62,238 nt of DNA, taken from Candolleomyces eurysporus. Taxonomy: Eukaryota; Basidiomycota; Agaricomycetes; Agaricales; Psathyrellaceae. The position numbers and the translations under genes were made by a program. The DNA lies in NCBI GenBank assembly GCA_027579435.1, contig JANBPK010000959.1:1-62238 (forward strand), read 5' to 3'. Below, piece by piece: positions 1-10,942 of this stretch (the first letter of the stretch is position 1; each line of letters begins with the position of its first letter). The notes under the pieces were generated by a model, which was not told where the DNA came from, did not search any database, and was given only the letters and a program-made list of their open reading frames with translations.

Positions 1-979
1 AAGGAGAGAAGTCCGAGGGAATCTGAGGGAGTCCAAGTCAAATACAAGTAAACAATAGAAAAAAAAAAAANAACCCTAGGAGTTATTACATAACAGAAAT
101 GCTGTCTAACAGTTATGAGCCCTGCACTTGTTGCTCCCTACTACAACCCTGTCGCTCCACTCTCTGGGTAGACACTGACTACATGGGTAGTTTGGTTGAC
201 GCTGACAATATCCATGCATATTGGACTAGATTGGCTCCTTTGATACTCTCCGTTTAATCAACAAATTGATGTATTGAATGCTGCAATTGACTGGATAAAC
301 TGGATGCAAGCCTCCCTGTTTCCCATACAGCCAGAGAGCTTTTGCATGCCATTTTTTCTGGGAAACCAATACTATGCAAATAGCATCCTCAGACACATGC
401 ATCCATGTCAGCTTTTGCGTAACATCAATGATATACGCAGGCTGGAAGTGAAAGTCAAATTGCTTGGTGCAGAAATCCGCAGGACTGTATCATCATTGGC
501 TAGTATTAGAAACTTGTTATTGTCGTGTAATGAAGATCCAAGGACAGATTCTAATCAGAATCAGAGGAAATCGTTACCGAGACAGACATCTACTTGTAGA
601 CAGAACATGTATGTTGATCAAATTTGATCAGATCGTGACAATGAGCCTAACCCAATTAGAAGGACTTCATATAATTCACCACTCTGGTCTGGACATGGAA
701 GAGGTTCTGGGATCCTTAATCGTGGCACACATCAGTGAGAATCTCATCAGAGCAAGCAGACCAGACCTGGTCCTAGCTCCATGGATCGTCAAAGACAAAC
801 AGATGAAGGGACAGCCCAGAATCCTATTGTTGTAGACAAATCCACTGTTGTGGTTACAGCTCAGAACCCAGGACCACCTGACATCATGAATAGATGGGAA
901 GGTGCTATTGCAGAGAATATTGGTCATGCATTGGCAAGACATTTCCCTCTACAAAGCAATGGTATCTGTTGAATCCGAT
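1..979. other. no convincing gene
   Basis: This stretch holds only short overlapping open frames with no recognisable domain, an A-rich tract with an N at about 60-72, and no obvious repeat. The first sequence related to the array to the right appears at about 980 on the minus strand, so the left boundary of the F-box-like relic lies near here. Confidence 0.5.
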
Positions 980-2040
980 CTCACTTCAAGATGTGTCCCA
1001 CCTGCCACTGCGCCAAGGCCATCCTGAGTATAATCTGCTTCCACTTCCCCCTTTTCATTCTCCTTGCCTTTCCCCTTCCTAGCATCCTTGTAGGTGAGAT
1101 GAGGATACAACAGAGCCGCACAGAGTCAATGAGCCCAGCCAAGATCCCCAATACTTCCCTGCCTCTTGCCATATCCCGCATATCATGAACCTGCAGATCC
1201 ATCACACTCATCCTTGCTTGGTGCGTCTTTCTCCTTTGTTGTGACTATCACTCACTCCCACCATCCTTGTACCTGTCTGGATCAAAACCTGACCCTCTTT
1301 CCACAGGCAACCTAGCCTATTCCGAGGCATTTTTGACTCAGGTACTATGGGGGTCAACAAGTGCCAAGACAGTGCTTCCGGCATCTGCAGCCATCATGCA
1401 GCTGCTGTTTTGCAATTGATGTTTTGTGGGTTTTCATTTCCTTTCATGTTGAAATGCTTACTCGTTGAAAGACAACTCTCCATTAACACAATGGTCTGGC
1501 AGCAAGGGGAGGTTGAGTTGTTAAAAAAAACCAGTCAAAAATGCCTTGCACCTTGCTGTGCAAAGCATTGGCCACTTTACACAAGTTCATAGCTCTTTAG
1601 GATGACAATGCAGTAGTACAGCGGGAGCACAATATGTGAGACAAGGTGGGATGTTGGCAGGGGTTGCTGATGCCTTGTTGAGCCAGCCTGGGGAGGGGGA
1701 GGGGCTTGGAGATCCTCTTGCATGTGGTGAGGGAGTGGGATCAGAGATGGGTGCATCATGCAATGCACTTGAGGAAGCTGATAAGGCACCTGACAAGGTG
1801 TATGCGGAAGTAAAGAGGAGGAAACGGTAAATGGTTGGGCCTACGTCCCAAGACCGGAATCGCAGGTCAACTTGCGGAGGCATGTGCCTTGTTGTACTGG
1901 GGCTGCTCTTGGTGCAGAAGAGTGTCAAAATAGGCAAAGGCCCGAGTGACCTCGAAGGAGCTTCAAGGTTTTATGATGGCAAGTACTGGCAGAAAGGTGA
2001 AGTTGCTTTCAATTTTGATGTAGCAGTGCGGGACTGAGTT
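980..2040 (-). pseudogene. F-box-like gene relic (array copy 1)
   Basis: A heavily decayed minus-strand copy of the F-box-like gene seen better preserved at 13.98-16.11 kb. Two blocks align by eye. One, around 1600-1800, corresponds to the segment with the signature ending in LTYCAPAVLLHCH, which matches the RLISRIALPLYYRVVI block of copy 3 in a shifted frame. The other, around 1050-1200, carries REVLGILAGLIDSVRLC, matching GEVLRILAGLAEVAQLC. Reading frames are broken many times and the N-terminal F-box and C-terminal tail are not recognisable. It occupies the expected position upstream of, and divergent from, the peroxiredoxin relic and NLR copy 1. Confident that it is a relic of this family; less sure of its edges. 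Confidence 0.6.
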
Positions 2041-2471
2041 GAAGTGATGAAAGAGTCTGAGCGATGGTCCTACTGATTGAGATTATGCAATGGATCATCC
2101 AGCGCTTTGAGGTGAATTCGAAGTCATCCTCAGAGATATGTGCAACCCTTGGGCAAGGTGTGAAAGCGGAAAGAACTGTCACACCAATGTGATGCGGAGG
2201 ACACATCAACAGCAGCCCAATGTCACGTGTCACATGTCACAACCACTGTTCTCACTGCAGCTCTCTCATTCATGCTCCATAGCTCATGATCCCTTCTTAG
2301 TTAGAAATGCAATCCAGCTCAAGAACTTTTCCTTACTCCTTCTTCCCATACCTGCTGTTGCCATCACTATTGCTGTCATTGTCAAGAGGTGGGTTGAACC
2401 CAGCATCCAGTTCAGAATGTATCGAACACCACCACCATTATGGTGCCCTGTACAAAGCAATCACTGAGAAC

Positions 2472-3876
2472 ATGGCTGGGGGTGCTGAAACATTGAGGAG
2501 GTTGAGTCCCATTGCTGTGCTCCCTACTGTAGAAGCCCCTGCTCAGCCTCCGAGGAAGGTCTCGGGTTCCAAGAAGAGGGCAGCTCTGGAAGAAGGGGCT
2601 GAGGAGGCTCCTGTGCATGTGGAGATGTCAAGAAAGAAAGGTGTGGTGTGCAGGCTCAATTTTCTTTGTCTCTTTGCTCATCAATAGATATCCATCGATC
2701 TTATTGCTTGTTTGGCTCTCTCTCCATCTTTCCTTCCCATTTCTTGCAGGCAAAATGGGATTCACTGACCAAAGATGCTGCTGTGGCCGTTCCTGCACTT
2801 GGACTTATCAATATTGGTGACAGCTTACCTGCTTTGGTGTTGAAAAGCAAAAATGGTGAAGATATCTAAGTCGCAGACCTTGCAAACAAGAAAGGGAGGT
2901 TGTGTTGTTCTTTGACCCAAAGGGTGATACAGGTACTTTGGTTTATTCCCCGTTTTCTGCCTGATTCTTGTTCAACTCGACCGCATTCTGTCTAGCTAGA
3001 TGCACAGCACAAGTGTGCGGACTCAGAGATCTCTACTCAGACTTTCCATCTCTCGTTTTTGACATGTACGATTTGAGTGCAGATATGTCTACTCCTCAGG
3101 CTAAATGGTAAACCAAGGTATGTATGTCCATGTGTGCTTTAGCCTCCGCAAAGGGTTTTCTGCTCCATATTTTGAATCCAACTACATAGAAAATACATAG
3201 AAAAAACACCATATATTTTTAGTGTATTTTTACAAAAAAATACAAAACAAATACAAAAGATTTGTATTTTCTGGAAAAAATACTGAGAAAATACTAAACT
3301 ATTATGGGTCAAAACTAAGTTCCATTGGATTGATTTCTACTCACCAGGCAAACCAATGGAATTTGACTTTTGACCCATAATAGTTTTGTATTTTTTCTAG
3401 AAAATATATACCTTCTGTATTTGTTCTGTATTTTTTTGTAAAAATACACTAAAAATATATGGTGTATTTTCTATGTATTTTCAATGTATTTAGGCTCAAA
3501 AAATGTGGTCAGAAACCCTGTGTCCTAGCTATCCATGCTCAGTCAAAAACCCCTGTTGCCACTCCCGGTTCTCAGAAAAAACTCCCTTACCTGCTCATCT
3601 CAGACCCCAAGAGGTCCCTGCCAATCACTGCTTTGCACGCAGCTGAAAGCCGTCAAGACCAAGCAAAGCCGTTTCATCTTTACCAAGGGAGGCAGATTGG
3701 TGGATAAGAAGATCCTCGTGAAGCCAGTTGATAGGTATGTGGTGATTCATTCCAACAAGTACATGTACACTGGCATGTCCCTGAGGAATATCTTTTTTTT
3801 TGGTGTTTGTGTTTCTAGCCCTTGCCTTGCGCTCAAGTTCATCAAGTCGACTCAGGAGGAAGCTCCCGCGTCTTGA
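2472..3876 (+). pseudogene. peroxiredoxin (AhpC/TSA, Dot5/Bcp-like) pseudogene
   Basis: A multi-exon relic of a thiol peroxidase, which in the intact family reduces peroxides through an N-terminal cysteine pair. The first exon runs from an ATG at 2472 to an intron at 2641. The next exon carries GLINIGDSLPALVLKSKNGED, then an in-frame TAA, then VVLFFDPKGDT in a shifted frame. After another intron comes CTAQVCGLRDLYSDF, which retains both cysteines, then a Ser-Ala-Asp-like block and AKW followed by a TAA. After a long intron holding a MITE come KKLPYLLISDPKRS, a frame change, RFIFTKGGRLVDKKILVKP, an intron, and LALKFIKSTQEEAPAS with a stop. The motif order matches nuclear/Bcp-type peroxiredoxins. 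At least two stops and two frameshifts make it non-functional. Confidence 0.8.
3185..3486. mobile_element. hairpin MITE, Tc1/mariner-like TA target site
   Basis: A 302-bp AT-rich near-palindrome. The left arm (about 3185-3329) is repeated inverted as the right arm (about 3354-3486) with only scattered mismatches, leaving a short central spacer near 3330-3353. The termini read CATAGAAAATACATAG on the left and the inverse of CATTGAAAATACATAG on the right, each bordered by TA (3183-3184 and 3487-3488), the usual Tc1/mariner target duplication. There is no coding capacity. It lies inside an intron of the peroxiredoxin relic, between GTATGT at about 3118 and the acceptor before KKLPYLL. The assignment to mariner rests only on the TA flanks. 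Confidence 0.75.
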
Positions 3877-4428
3877 ACCAGCTTCAATGACTGCGTGCCT
3901 GAGTCAATTTTTTGGTTGNTTTTTTCTGACTATGAAATGAATCTAGGAATCTCTTGTAATTGCATCTCTCGCCTATATGTTTCTCGTTCCTTTTCTTGGA
4001 AATATCAACGATATGGTTTTCTATTGCAGGTGACTTGTGCCATATATGATTAGGTCGGCATGCAGTTCGACCCTCTAGATCGTTTCTGTGTAGGGTGTTA
4101 ATCTCAAGCTCTCGACAGGCCTGAGCAGGCAGCTTTCGTTTACAGAGAAATGTATCACCCAGCGATGACCTACCTTCCCTGTGGCCCATGGACACGGTAT
4201 TCAAGACGACAGAACGCATGGATCTCGTCCTTTAAAACCTGCGCGTCTTGCCTGTTTGGCAAGGTCCGATCTCTGTCTTTGGCGGAGGTCCTCGTTTCAA
4301 TCGGACAACGCCACGAGGCGGGATATGCTGCTCGGCATTTCATCTCATTTCATCGCACGGAGCACTCGTCGCACACACGATCCCCTCGTGGCCGTTACGC
4401 CTTCCTTCCAACCCTCATATCAACACTA

Positions 4429-7400
4429 ATGCCAAAGGACCAGCCCAGCAACATAGGCTACAACTCACTGTCCTTTGCCCCGTACCCTTTGCTTTTCAAC
4501 AATGAGGATGGTCGAATAGGCGCGTCAAAGGCAGGACCAAGTTCAAGGGCTCGGCCTGTGATACCTCGATTGCCTTTTTCTCAGCGGCAGCCAGTCGAGG
4601 GCACCGGGCCCCAGCCTCTATCCTCTTATCCTATTCATGCGGATTTGGGAAGGAGTTGGGCCTCGACTCACTATGATTCCTCGGGACCCCAATGGATGCC
4701 CCTCGCTCCCGCATATCCCAGTTTCTCCTCCGGCCTCACTGAGACCATAGCACCATCGCCACGAGCACTAACAGCATCACAGCCGCCACCGCAGTCTACT
4801 CCCACGAACAACGTTGCGTCTCGACCACCACCTTCAAGAAATCCAGCGGCGACCATCATTGGGGCGACACCATCTACGTATGATAGATATGCTCCTTCCT
4901 GTCTTCCATATGTACCCGTGGAGGCAAATCCAGTCTTCAGTCGTTCCTATGCGTGGACAGTGCCTGATCTCGGCACCACCATGAGAAGCCTGGCATTCCT
5001 GCAGGCGCCCGCCGCACCTCAACCGCCTCCCCATCATCAACTGATAGAGAACTTTGCCCAATTCGGGAGTGGCTCGACGCCGAAACCGCCGCTGCCTCCG
5101 CCGTACAATCCATACCCTCACCCCACTGCCTTCCATCCTTCTGGGGCTGTGTCGGGTCTTACCTCGACTTCGTCCTACTCTTTGGAGGGGATGAACCAGT
5201 TCTCTTCATATCCCAATATCCCCGTCGAGAGTGCAAAGCCACGACCACCAGCGGTATCCATCGGTGATATTTTCCCTCAAACCTCTTACCACTGGACGGC
5301 CGAAGATCTCGAACTGCATTAGAGTTCTCCTCATATCCCAATATCCCTGTCAAGAGTGCAAACTTACAACCACCAGCGGTATCCGTTGTTGACATTCTCC
5401 CTCAAACCTCTTACCAGTGGACGGCCGAAGATCTCGAACTGCTGTCCAACCTACCACCATTAGCGTTACCCTCCCATTGCTCTAACGCAACGCCTGGGGC
5501 AGTGTCAAATGTTGATCTCACACATTCATCGTTCCCTCAACACACTGTCTTCTCGAACGGGCAGCATTATGTCGATNNNCNATATCCCACTCCTCTTACN
5601 CNCAATCCTCCGCCCCATGTTGTNNCGTTTGACGGTGCGTGTTGTCCCCCGTTGATGGTATAAGTACTTACCTATCTCTCGGCCTGTCACAAGGCNCGTT
5701 AGTGCCAACAGCCGCAAACGTGTCAGGCGCTTGGCTCTCTCATCATTCCCCTCTACTCCCGGCTCCAGCTTTGACGCATTACGCGGACAGCATGAACTAC
5801 TACGGCTATCTATCCCAGCNAGCNAACTCCAGAGTCAGTCCTTCACACAGTACAATGGTCTTGACTTCTGCCGGCAGTAAAGATCTTCGACCACCTGAGC
5901 CGTTCTCCGCGGTGTATTCCAACGAGAATCCGACCTCATCAAGGGCTCTTGGGGCAACAACCTCAATTCTCCCGGGCGCCAAAGGCTTTCAAATGGGGGA
6001 TATGCATGTGAATGTGCATACAGGTGACCCGAGCGTAAGTGATAAGTCGATAGATGGTNCGTCAAGTGGATTTCATTCTACCGTNGACGTAGCTCATATG
6101 AATGTACCGTGTTGCGGTGCTATGCGACCTTGCAGGTTGGGAGCTCTTGCGGAAGCATACGGCGCCCAATGCTCTCTATAATTCCAGTGCTCGGTACGAT
6201 CCTCCGAAGTGCGACGAAGACACACGCGTCGAGGTCACTCGCGANCTCATGGAATGGATCGAGGATCGCAGTGCTCCCCAACGCGTTTGTTGTGCATGAC
6301 TGGCGCTGCCGGTGCGGGGAAATCAGCGCTGCAGCAAACTATTGCTGAACGTTGCGCAGGGAACCATATNCTAGGAGCAGCGTACTTCATTTCCGCCGGA
6401 GACCCCAGTCGGAACACAGCATCCACAATTGTCCCGACCATCGCTTATCAGCTAGGGTTAAAGCATCCTATTTTANAGCGCTCCATNGCTAGCGCAGTGA
6501 TGCACGACCCCCTCATCTTCTCTCAGTCACTCCAAACACAGATGGACGTCCTCGTCGTTCGCCCGTTCAAGAGTCTTCAAGGGAGCGAGGAATACGACAT
6601 CTCCACCTTCCAACACGCAATCCTTATCGATGGCCTTGACGAGTGCCAAGACGAGCCGGAAACCACTACGAACCTCGGGCGTGTCAAGATCAAGCACAAA
6701 GCGGAAGATAGACAGGCAGAGTTATTATCTGCCATCAAGAATTCTCTACTCAACAATGACCTCCCCTTTCGTATTTTCATTGCCAGCCGACCCGAGTGGG
6801 CTATCCATACCGCTTTGGGTCCCACTGGCTGTCTACACGGACTGTCCTACCACGTACAACTCAGTGATCANTACGACGCNACAGANGATATGCGTCGGTA
6901 CCTACGGAGACGATTCCAGGACATTGGTCTCAGAATTCGTCAACCCGATTGGTTCACGGAAGGCGACATTGAAACCCTTGTGCAGGCCGGGTCTNGGCAG
7001 TTTGTGTATGTTGCGACCGTGTTTAAGTACATATCGCAACGTCGAGCGTCGGCTGTGCACATGNTGAAGACGGTTCTNAACTGGACTCCGGGACAGACGA
7101 CGCGACCATTCGAAGCGCTCGATACACTTTATACCAATATCATGTTGAATGCAAAGCAAGCATACGAAGCTGTCGATGCCCACACTGGACGCGACTTTCT
7201 TTTACTTTTCAGGATGTTTCATCAGAACGCCAGAGGGGGTCTTATGGGTGTCGTGGACTCCAATTATCTCAGTGCATTGCTGAATCTAGAAAACAGTGCC
7301 TTGGAGATTCTTACCTTGGACCTCCGTTCCCTTGTGTATCTCAAGAAGGGGTGGTCGGGCATCATGGAGCTAGCAATGTATCACAAATCTTTGTCCGACT

Positions 7401-8021
7401 TCATGGACAAAGAAAGTCGTGCAAAAGATCTGTTCGTACCAGATTCCCGCGTTTACACGCACTTCGCAAAGTGTTGTATGCAATGCATCATCGAATCTTC
7501 AAAACTCCTCTCTCGTACGTGATTACATTCAATCNTCAGCCATGAACTCGATTCATGATCNGTGTCTAGTACCAGATATACAGTGGGAAGACATGTCAGT
7601 CTCCGAACGACGTCTGACAATGGCTATTACAGAGCTATCCTATTTGAAACGGGCCGTTGCTGTTGACGATGAAATCGTTGATTTCACCGATAAGGGTGGG
7701 TGGCATAAAATCGACATAATACTATCAAAGCCTTTGGCATTTAGCATTATCTTCTTCGACAACTGGGAATGCACTTCTGGCTGGATAGACTCTCTTGGTC
7801 AAGCTGCTGACAATTTGAAAGTGAGTCATTTTCCTTTGCTTCCTTGGTAGGAACTAACACCTTGTCTCCAGGAACGCAGACCTGAGGCGGCTGCAATTAT
7901 TATCAAGTACCTTGCAAAGTGGAAGGAATTGATCGAGAAAAAGAAACGTGAAGAGGAAGATAATCCCGATGCAGATTCAGCTATTATAGGCTCGGATGAT
8001 GAATCTAGAGAATTAGACTAG
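4429..8021 (+). pseudogene. NACHT NLR pseudogene (array copy 1)
   Basis: Begins at the MPKDQPSN start shared by the family, followed by a long Pro/Ser-rich N-terminal region. A 125-bp tandem duplication (5199-5448) introduces a TAG at 5320-5322 and shifts the frame. The pre-NACHT motif FQMGDM is present near 5990. A probable intron (6057 to about 6135, donor containing an N) leads to GWELLRKHTAPNALYNSS. Two extra bases near 6285, relative to other copies, shift the frame just before Walker A (GAAGAGKSAL). From there the frame runs through Walker B (ILIDGLDECQ), the winged-helix region and HKSLSDFMD. Three conserved short introns (starting near 7514 and at 7819) precede the acidic C-terminus ending at 8021. 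About a dozen Ns occur. The lesions make it a pseudogene, unless some are assembly artefacts of the merged repeat. Confidence 0.85.
5199..5448. repeat. 125-bp tandem duplication inside NLR copy 1
   Basis: The segment starting GTTCTCTTCATATCCCAATA at 5199 recurs at 5324 with about 90% identity, and both copies end in the same GAAGATCTCGAACTGC string. The period, 125 bp, is not a multiple of three, and a TAG sits at the junction, so the duplication breaks the frame. The other NLR copies have a single copy here. Confidence 0.9.
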
Positions 8022-8329
8022 CTACAGTTCTTTTTGTCATTCTATGATAGACCTCATTTACGCTACTGCTAGCTGTCATTCAAAGAGACGTACCGTTTTC
8101 AATGAATTTTTACTTTACCTTGTCAAGAGTCGCATGTATGGCTTTAATCTTTACGCCAGCGAAAGTCAATGCTGGGTTTGTTGTGACGGAGGGAACAAGT
8201 TATGAGGTAGTTCTATCCCTTAAAAATATATATTATAAATTTCGTAGACAGCACTGGAGTGTCGACAACAACGGGACTCGAATTACGACAAAGAGGTTGA
8301 AGCCATACCTCTGACAAGGGGTAGGCACT
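8022..8329. other. convergent spacer between NLR copy 1 and the next F-box-like copy
   Basis: A 3' intergenic stretch that recurs after each NLR copy (about 13.70-13.98, 19.95-20.22, 21.10-21.36 and 32.90-33.18 kb). It includes a similar GACCTCATTTA...GCTGACNGTCATTC block and an AT-rich AAAAATATATAT-type string about 200 bp after the stop. This repetition shows that the array unit includes the convergent spacer. No gene is seen. Confidence 0.6.
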
Positions 8330-10459
8330 AGAAACAAACCGAACAGCAAACCACAGTGACGGGCAAGAATCCGATGTTTACATCTGCAGGCCCGATCCCC
8401 CTGCTCCGGACCTACGACTGACATGCGGTGGTGATAGCGGTCCTGGACACCCAGTGTCGCCGCTTCCCTCATATTCTTCTCCGAGTCCACGGTCCCCTCC
8501 CGTTACCACCAGCATTGGAAGATGAGGATAGACTCAGCAACCCCTGCTCCGGCCCCAATCACCCCCAGGGCCTTAACCACTTCCTCACCTAATCCATGAA
8601 TAGGCCTGTACCCATCCCATAACCCGCTATATGCGCAAGAGCACGAAGCGCTGTCCCCCACCTCCAAGCCCAGTCGACATTTGTGGATGTGAGCGCGAAT
8701 TCAAAGTCGTTGGCGCGTACCCATCCACATCTCGTGCGCTANTCGTGTACACCCTCTTTACGGGCTTCAAAGGTAAGACAACGGCTAGCCTCAGTCGTGC
8801 GGGCTGCCGACTGCCAGGTCAACCGGGCATACTCGCGCTGGAGCCAAGAGGTGTGCTGGGATGTGGAGAGGGATGGGGTTGATGTAATTGAGAAGGTGAA
8901 GGAGCTGGAGGAACTTGAGGAGGGGAGACGACTACCCCGTTCAATCCTAGCATCTCCAACGCTTCGTTTTTGCTGATTCTCAACACAGCTTCATCCCGTA
9001 TAGAAGGTAACATCATCGCGAACGTCTCAAGGGTCGGTCGGGTGAACAGAGATTCTGTGAGTCGGGCGATGGCTCCTGCCGGTGTTGGTCCGTTTGCAGA
9101 CCGCTGATATCCTGCTGGTGGTGTTGAAGAAGGATCGTCACTCATCCTGAACGCGACCAACCCTTCCTCGAAAATTTCGGACGCCACTGCCACTGCTACG
9201 GCTCCAATCAGGTTCCCCACGATAGGCTGGGTAAGGTAGAGGTTCCGTAGTTTATATAGGACGAGGGGTGGGTTGTTGCTGTTGGTCTGCCGCTTCGTCC
9301 TCCCCTCGAATCTCTCTTACGCTTCTAACGATGTTGGTGTTGTTATTGTCCGATGTTGGAATTGGGTCCCAGCTCCCAGCTCCCAGCACCCACGAAACAG
9401 TTCTGCGTCCTCGTCTGGGTCTTGCTTCATAGCCCACTGTGACCCAATCCTGTCCCCGAAAACCCCAATACCACCGCCTCCTAAATCCGAAACTGGAGCG
9501 ATGCCATAGGCAGCGGCGGAGCTGCGTCAATAGTAATGCCCACCACCTTCAAGGCGATGGTATCCAATTCCGATTTCGACACCTACTCGCCACTCCAAGG
9601 TCCCCGCCCGCTCTCGCCTTTCCCTTCCCTTTCCCTTTCCCATTCCCAGCACCCTCGATAGTAGAAAACGAGCGATGATGAAGCAGAGCCGACTCCACGA
9701 GCCCAGCCTGAATGCGCAATACCTTCCCCGCTTCTCGCCATATCCCGCATACCACAAACCTACATCCATCGCGCTTGTTCTCGCTTCATTCATCGTTCTT
9801 CTTTGCCACTGCTATCGTCCTTGTACCTGTCGAATTGAAACCTAACCTCTCTACAAGAATAACTTGCTTGTTCCTCGGGACGACGTTGGGCGTGGTAATG
9901 AGGGACCACAATCCAGCAAGTCAGGCAGCACGATTGGAGGGATGCCAGTGCGTTTTCGAGGACCGATGAGGAAGAAGAGGCGTTGAGGATCCTCCTGCTC
10001 GTACATCTTGGATGGGAACAGCGAGAGGAGCGGCGTGCGATGCGCTGGAGGAACCCGACGAGGTGGATGCAGGAAGTGACGAGGAGGAGGCGGGGGATGT
10101 ACCACCGGTGGTGTGATTGAATCCATGTTCCCACACCAGACTTGCAAGCCGGTTGTTCGCTGCATTGGAATGCGGAGACGTGCGCCCTGTCATACTGGGA
10201 CTGCGTTTGGGCGTGGAAGAGAGTGTTGAGATGGGCAAAGGTCCGAGTGATCTGGAGGGTGCTTCAGAGTTGTAGGACGGCAAGCGCCACGAGGAAGGTG
10301 GAGCTGATGTCGAATTCAAAGTGACATGAGGCTAGGGGAGGCAGAGGGGGATCCCAGGGATTCCAGGTACAGAACGACCTCTTCAAGGATACGGTCCGGG
10401 ACTCATTCTTCAGGGAACGAGAGGAGGCGCATTGTGTTCAAGCTGTCGAATTTTTTCAT
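8330..10459 (-). pseudogene. F-box-like gene (array copy 2), decayed
   Basis: Minus-strand copy starting MKKFDSLNTMRLLSFPEE, immediately followed by a stop where copy 3 continues ELLKRILEEVVLYP, an F-box-like core. Downstream blocks common to the family follow in several frames: SEAPSRSLGPLPIST, HTTGG...ASHAAPL, a basic GKGKGKGKARA run, RMSDDPSSTPP, and LETFAMMLPSIRDEAVLRISKNEAL ending near 8820. The C-terminal tail is degraded. Family members normally combine an F-box (SCF ubiquitin-ligase adaptor) with an LRR-like or solenoid region and end with an ARKxxRLxxLIxAG motif. The frame breaks and internal stops argue for a pseudogene. It is divergent from NLR copy 2, with about 480 bp between them. 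Confidence 0.65.
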
Positions 10460-10942
10460 GGTCTGATGCAAAGGCTGAATAAATCGTGTGGGAAGCCATA
10501 TGGAGGAGGCAAACGTATCTGCAGGACGTTCGAGGTTGGGGAATCCGGTCCCTCAGAGGCAATCTGCGAAATACGGTCATATGCACCCAGGCTACGTGAA
10601 GAGCGTCCCACACTCTGAGACGACGTCATCCCTAGAGAGATAGCCCTTGAAAACGAGAGGCAAAAGGTTTGGAGGATGGTGTCGCATTCGACCAAAAGGA
10701 AAAGAGTTGTTACACCAACACCCGTCACGACCGCCGGGCTGTTCTCTGACTGTCGGACGGTTCAACGCTCGGAATTGAAAGCTTCAGACTTTCTATCATT
10801 AGCTGGGTTAGCTGTAAGTTGGCACGTTCACATTAGAGGTGGAATGCATCGATTACTCTAGCGAAATTAAATGCATTGCATCGATTGTGCAAAAGTTATC
10901 ACACGACCGCCTCATGGCTACTGCACCTCGCCTCCTACTCTC

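Noticed and set aside
274..835. Overlapping frames of 117 and 123 codons at the left end
   Set aside because: No known domain, no splice-consistent model and no paralogue in the window; likely chance frames.
3001..3110. Functional peroxiredoxin using CTAQVC
   Set aside because: The catalytic segment is present, but stops before and after it and later frame changes rule out a complete protein.
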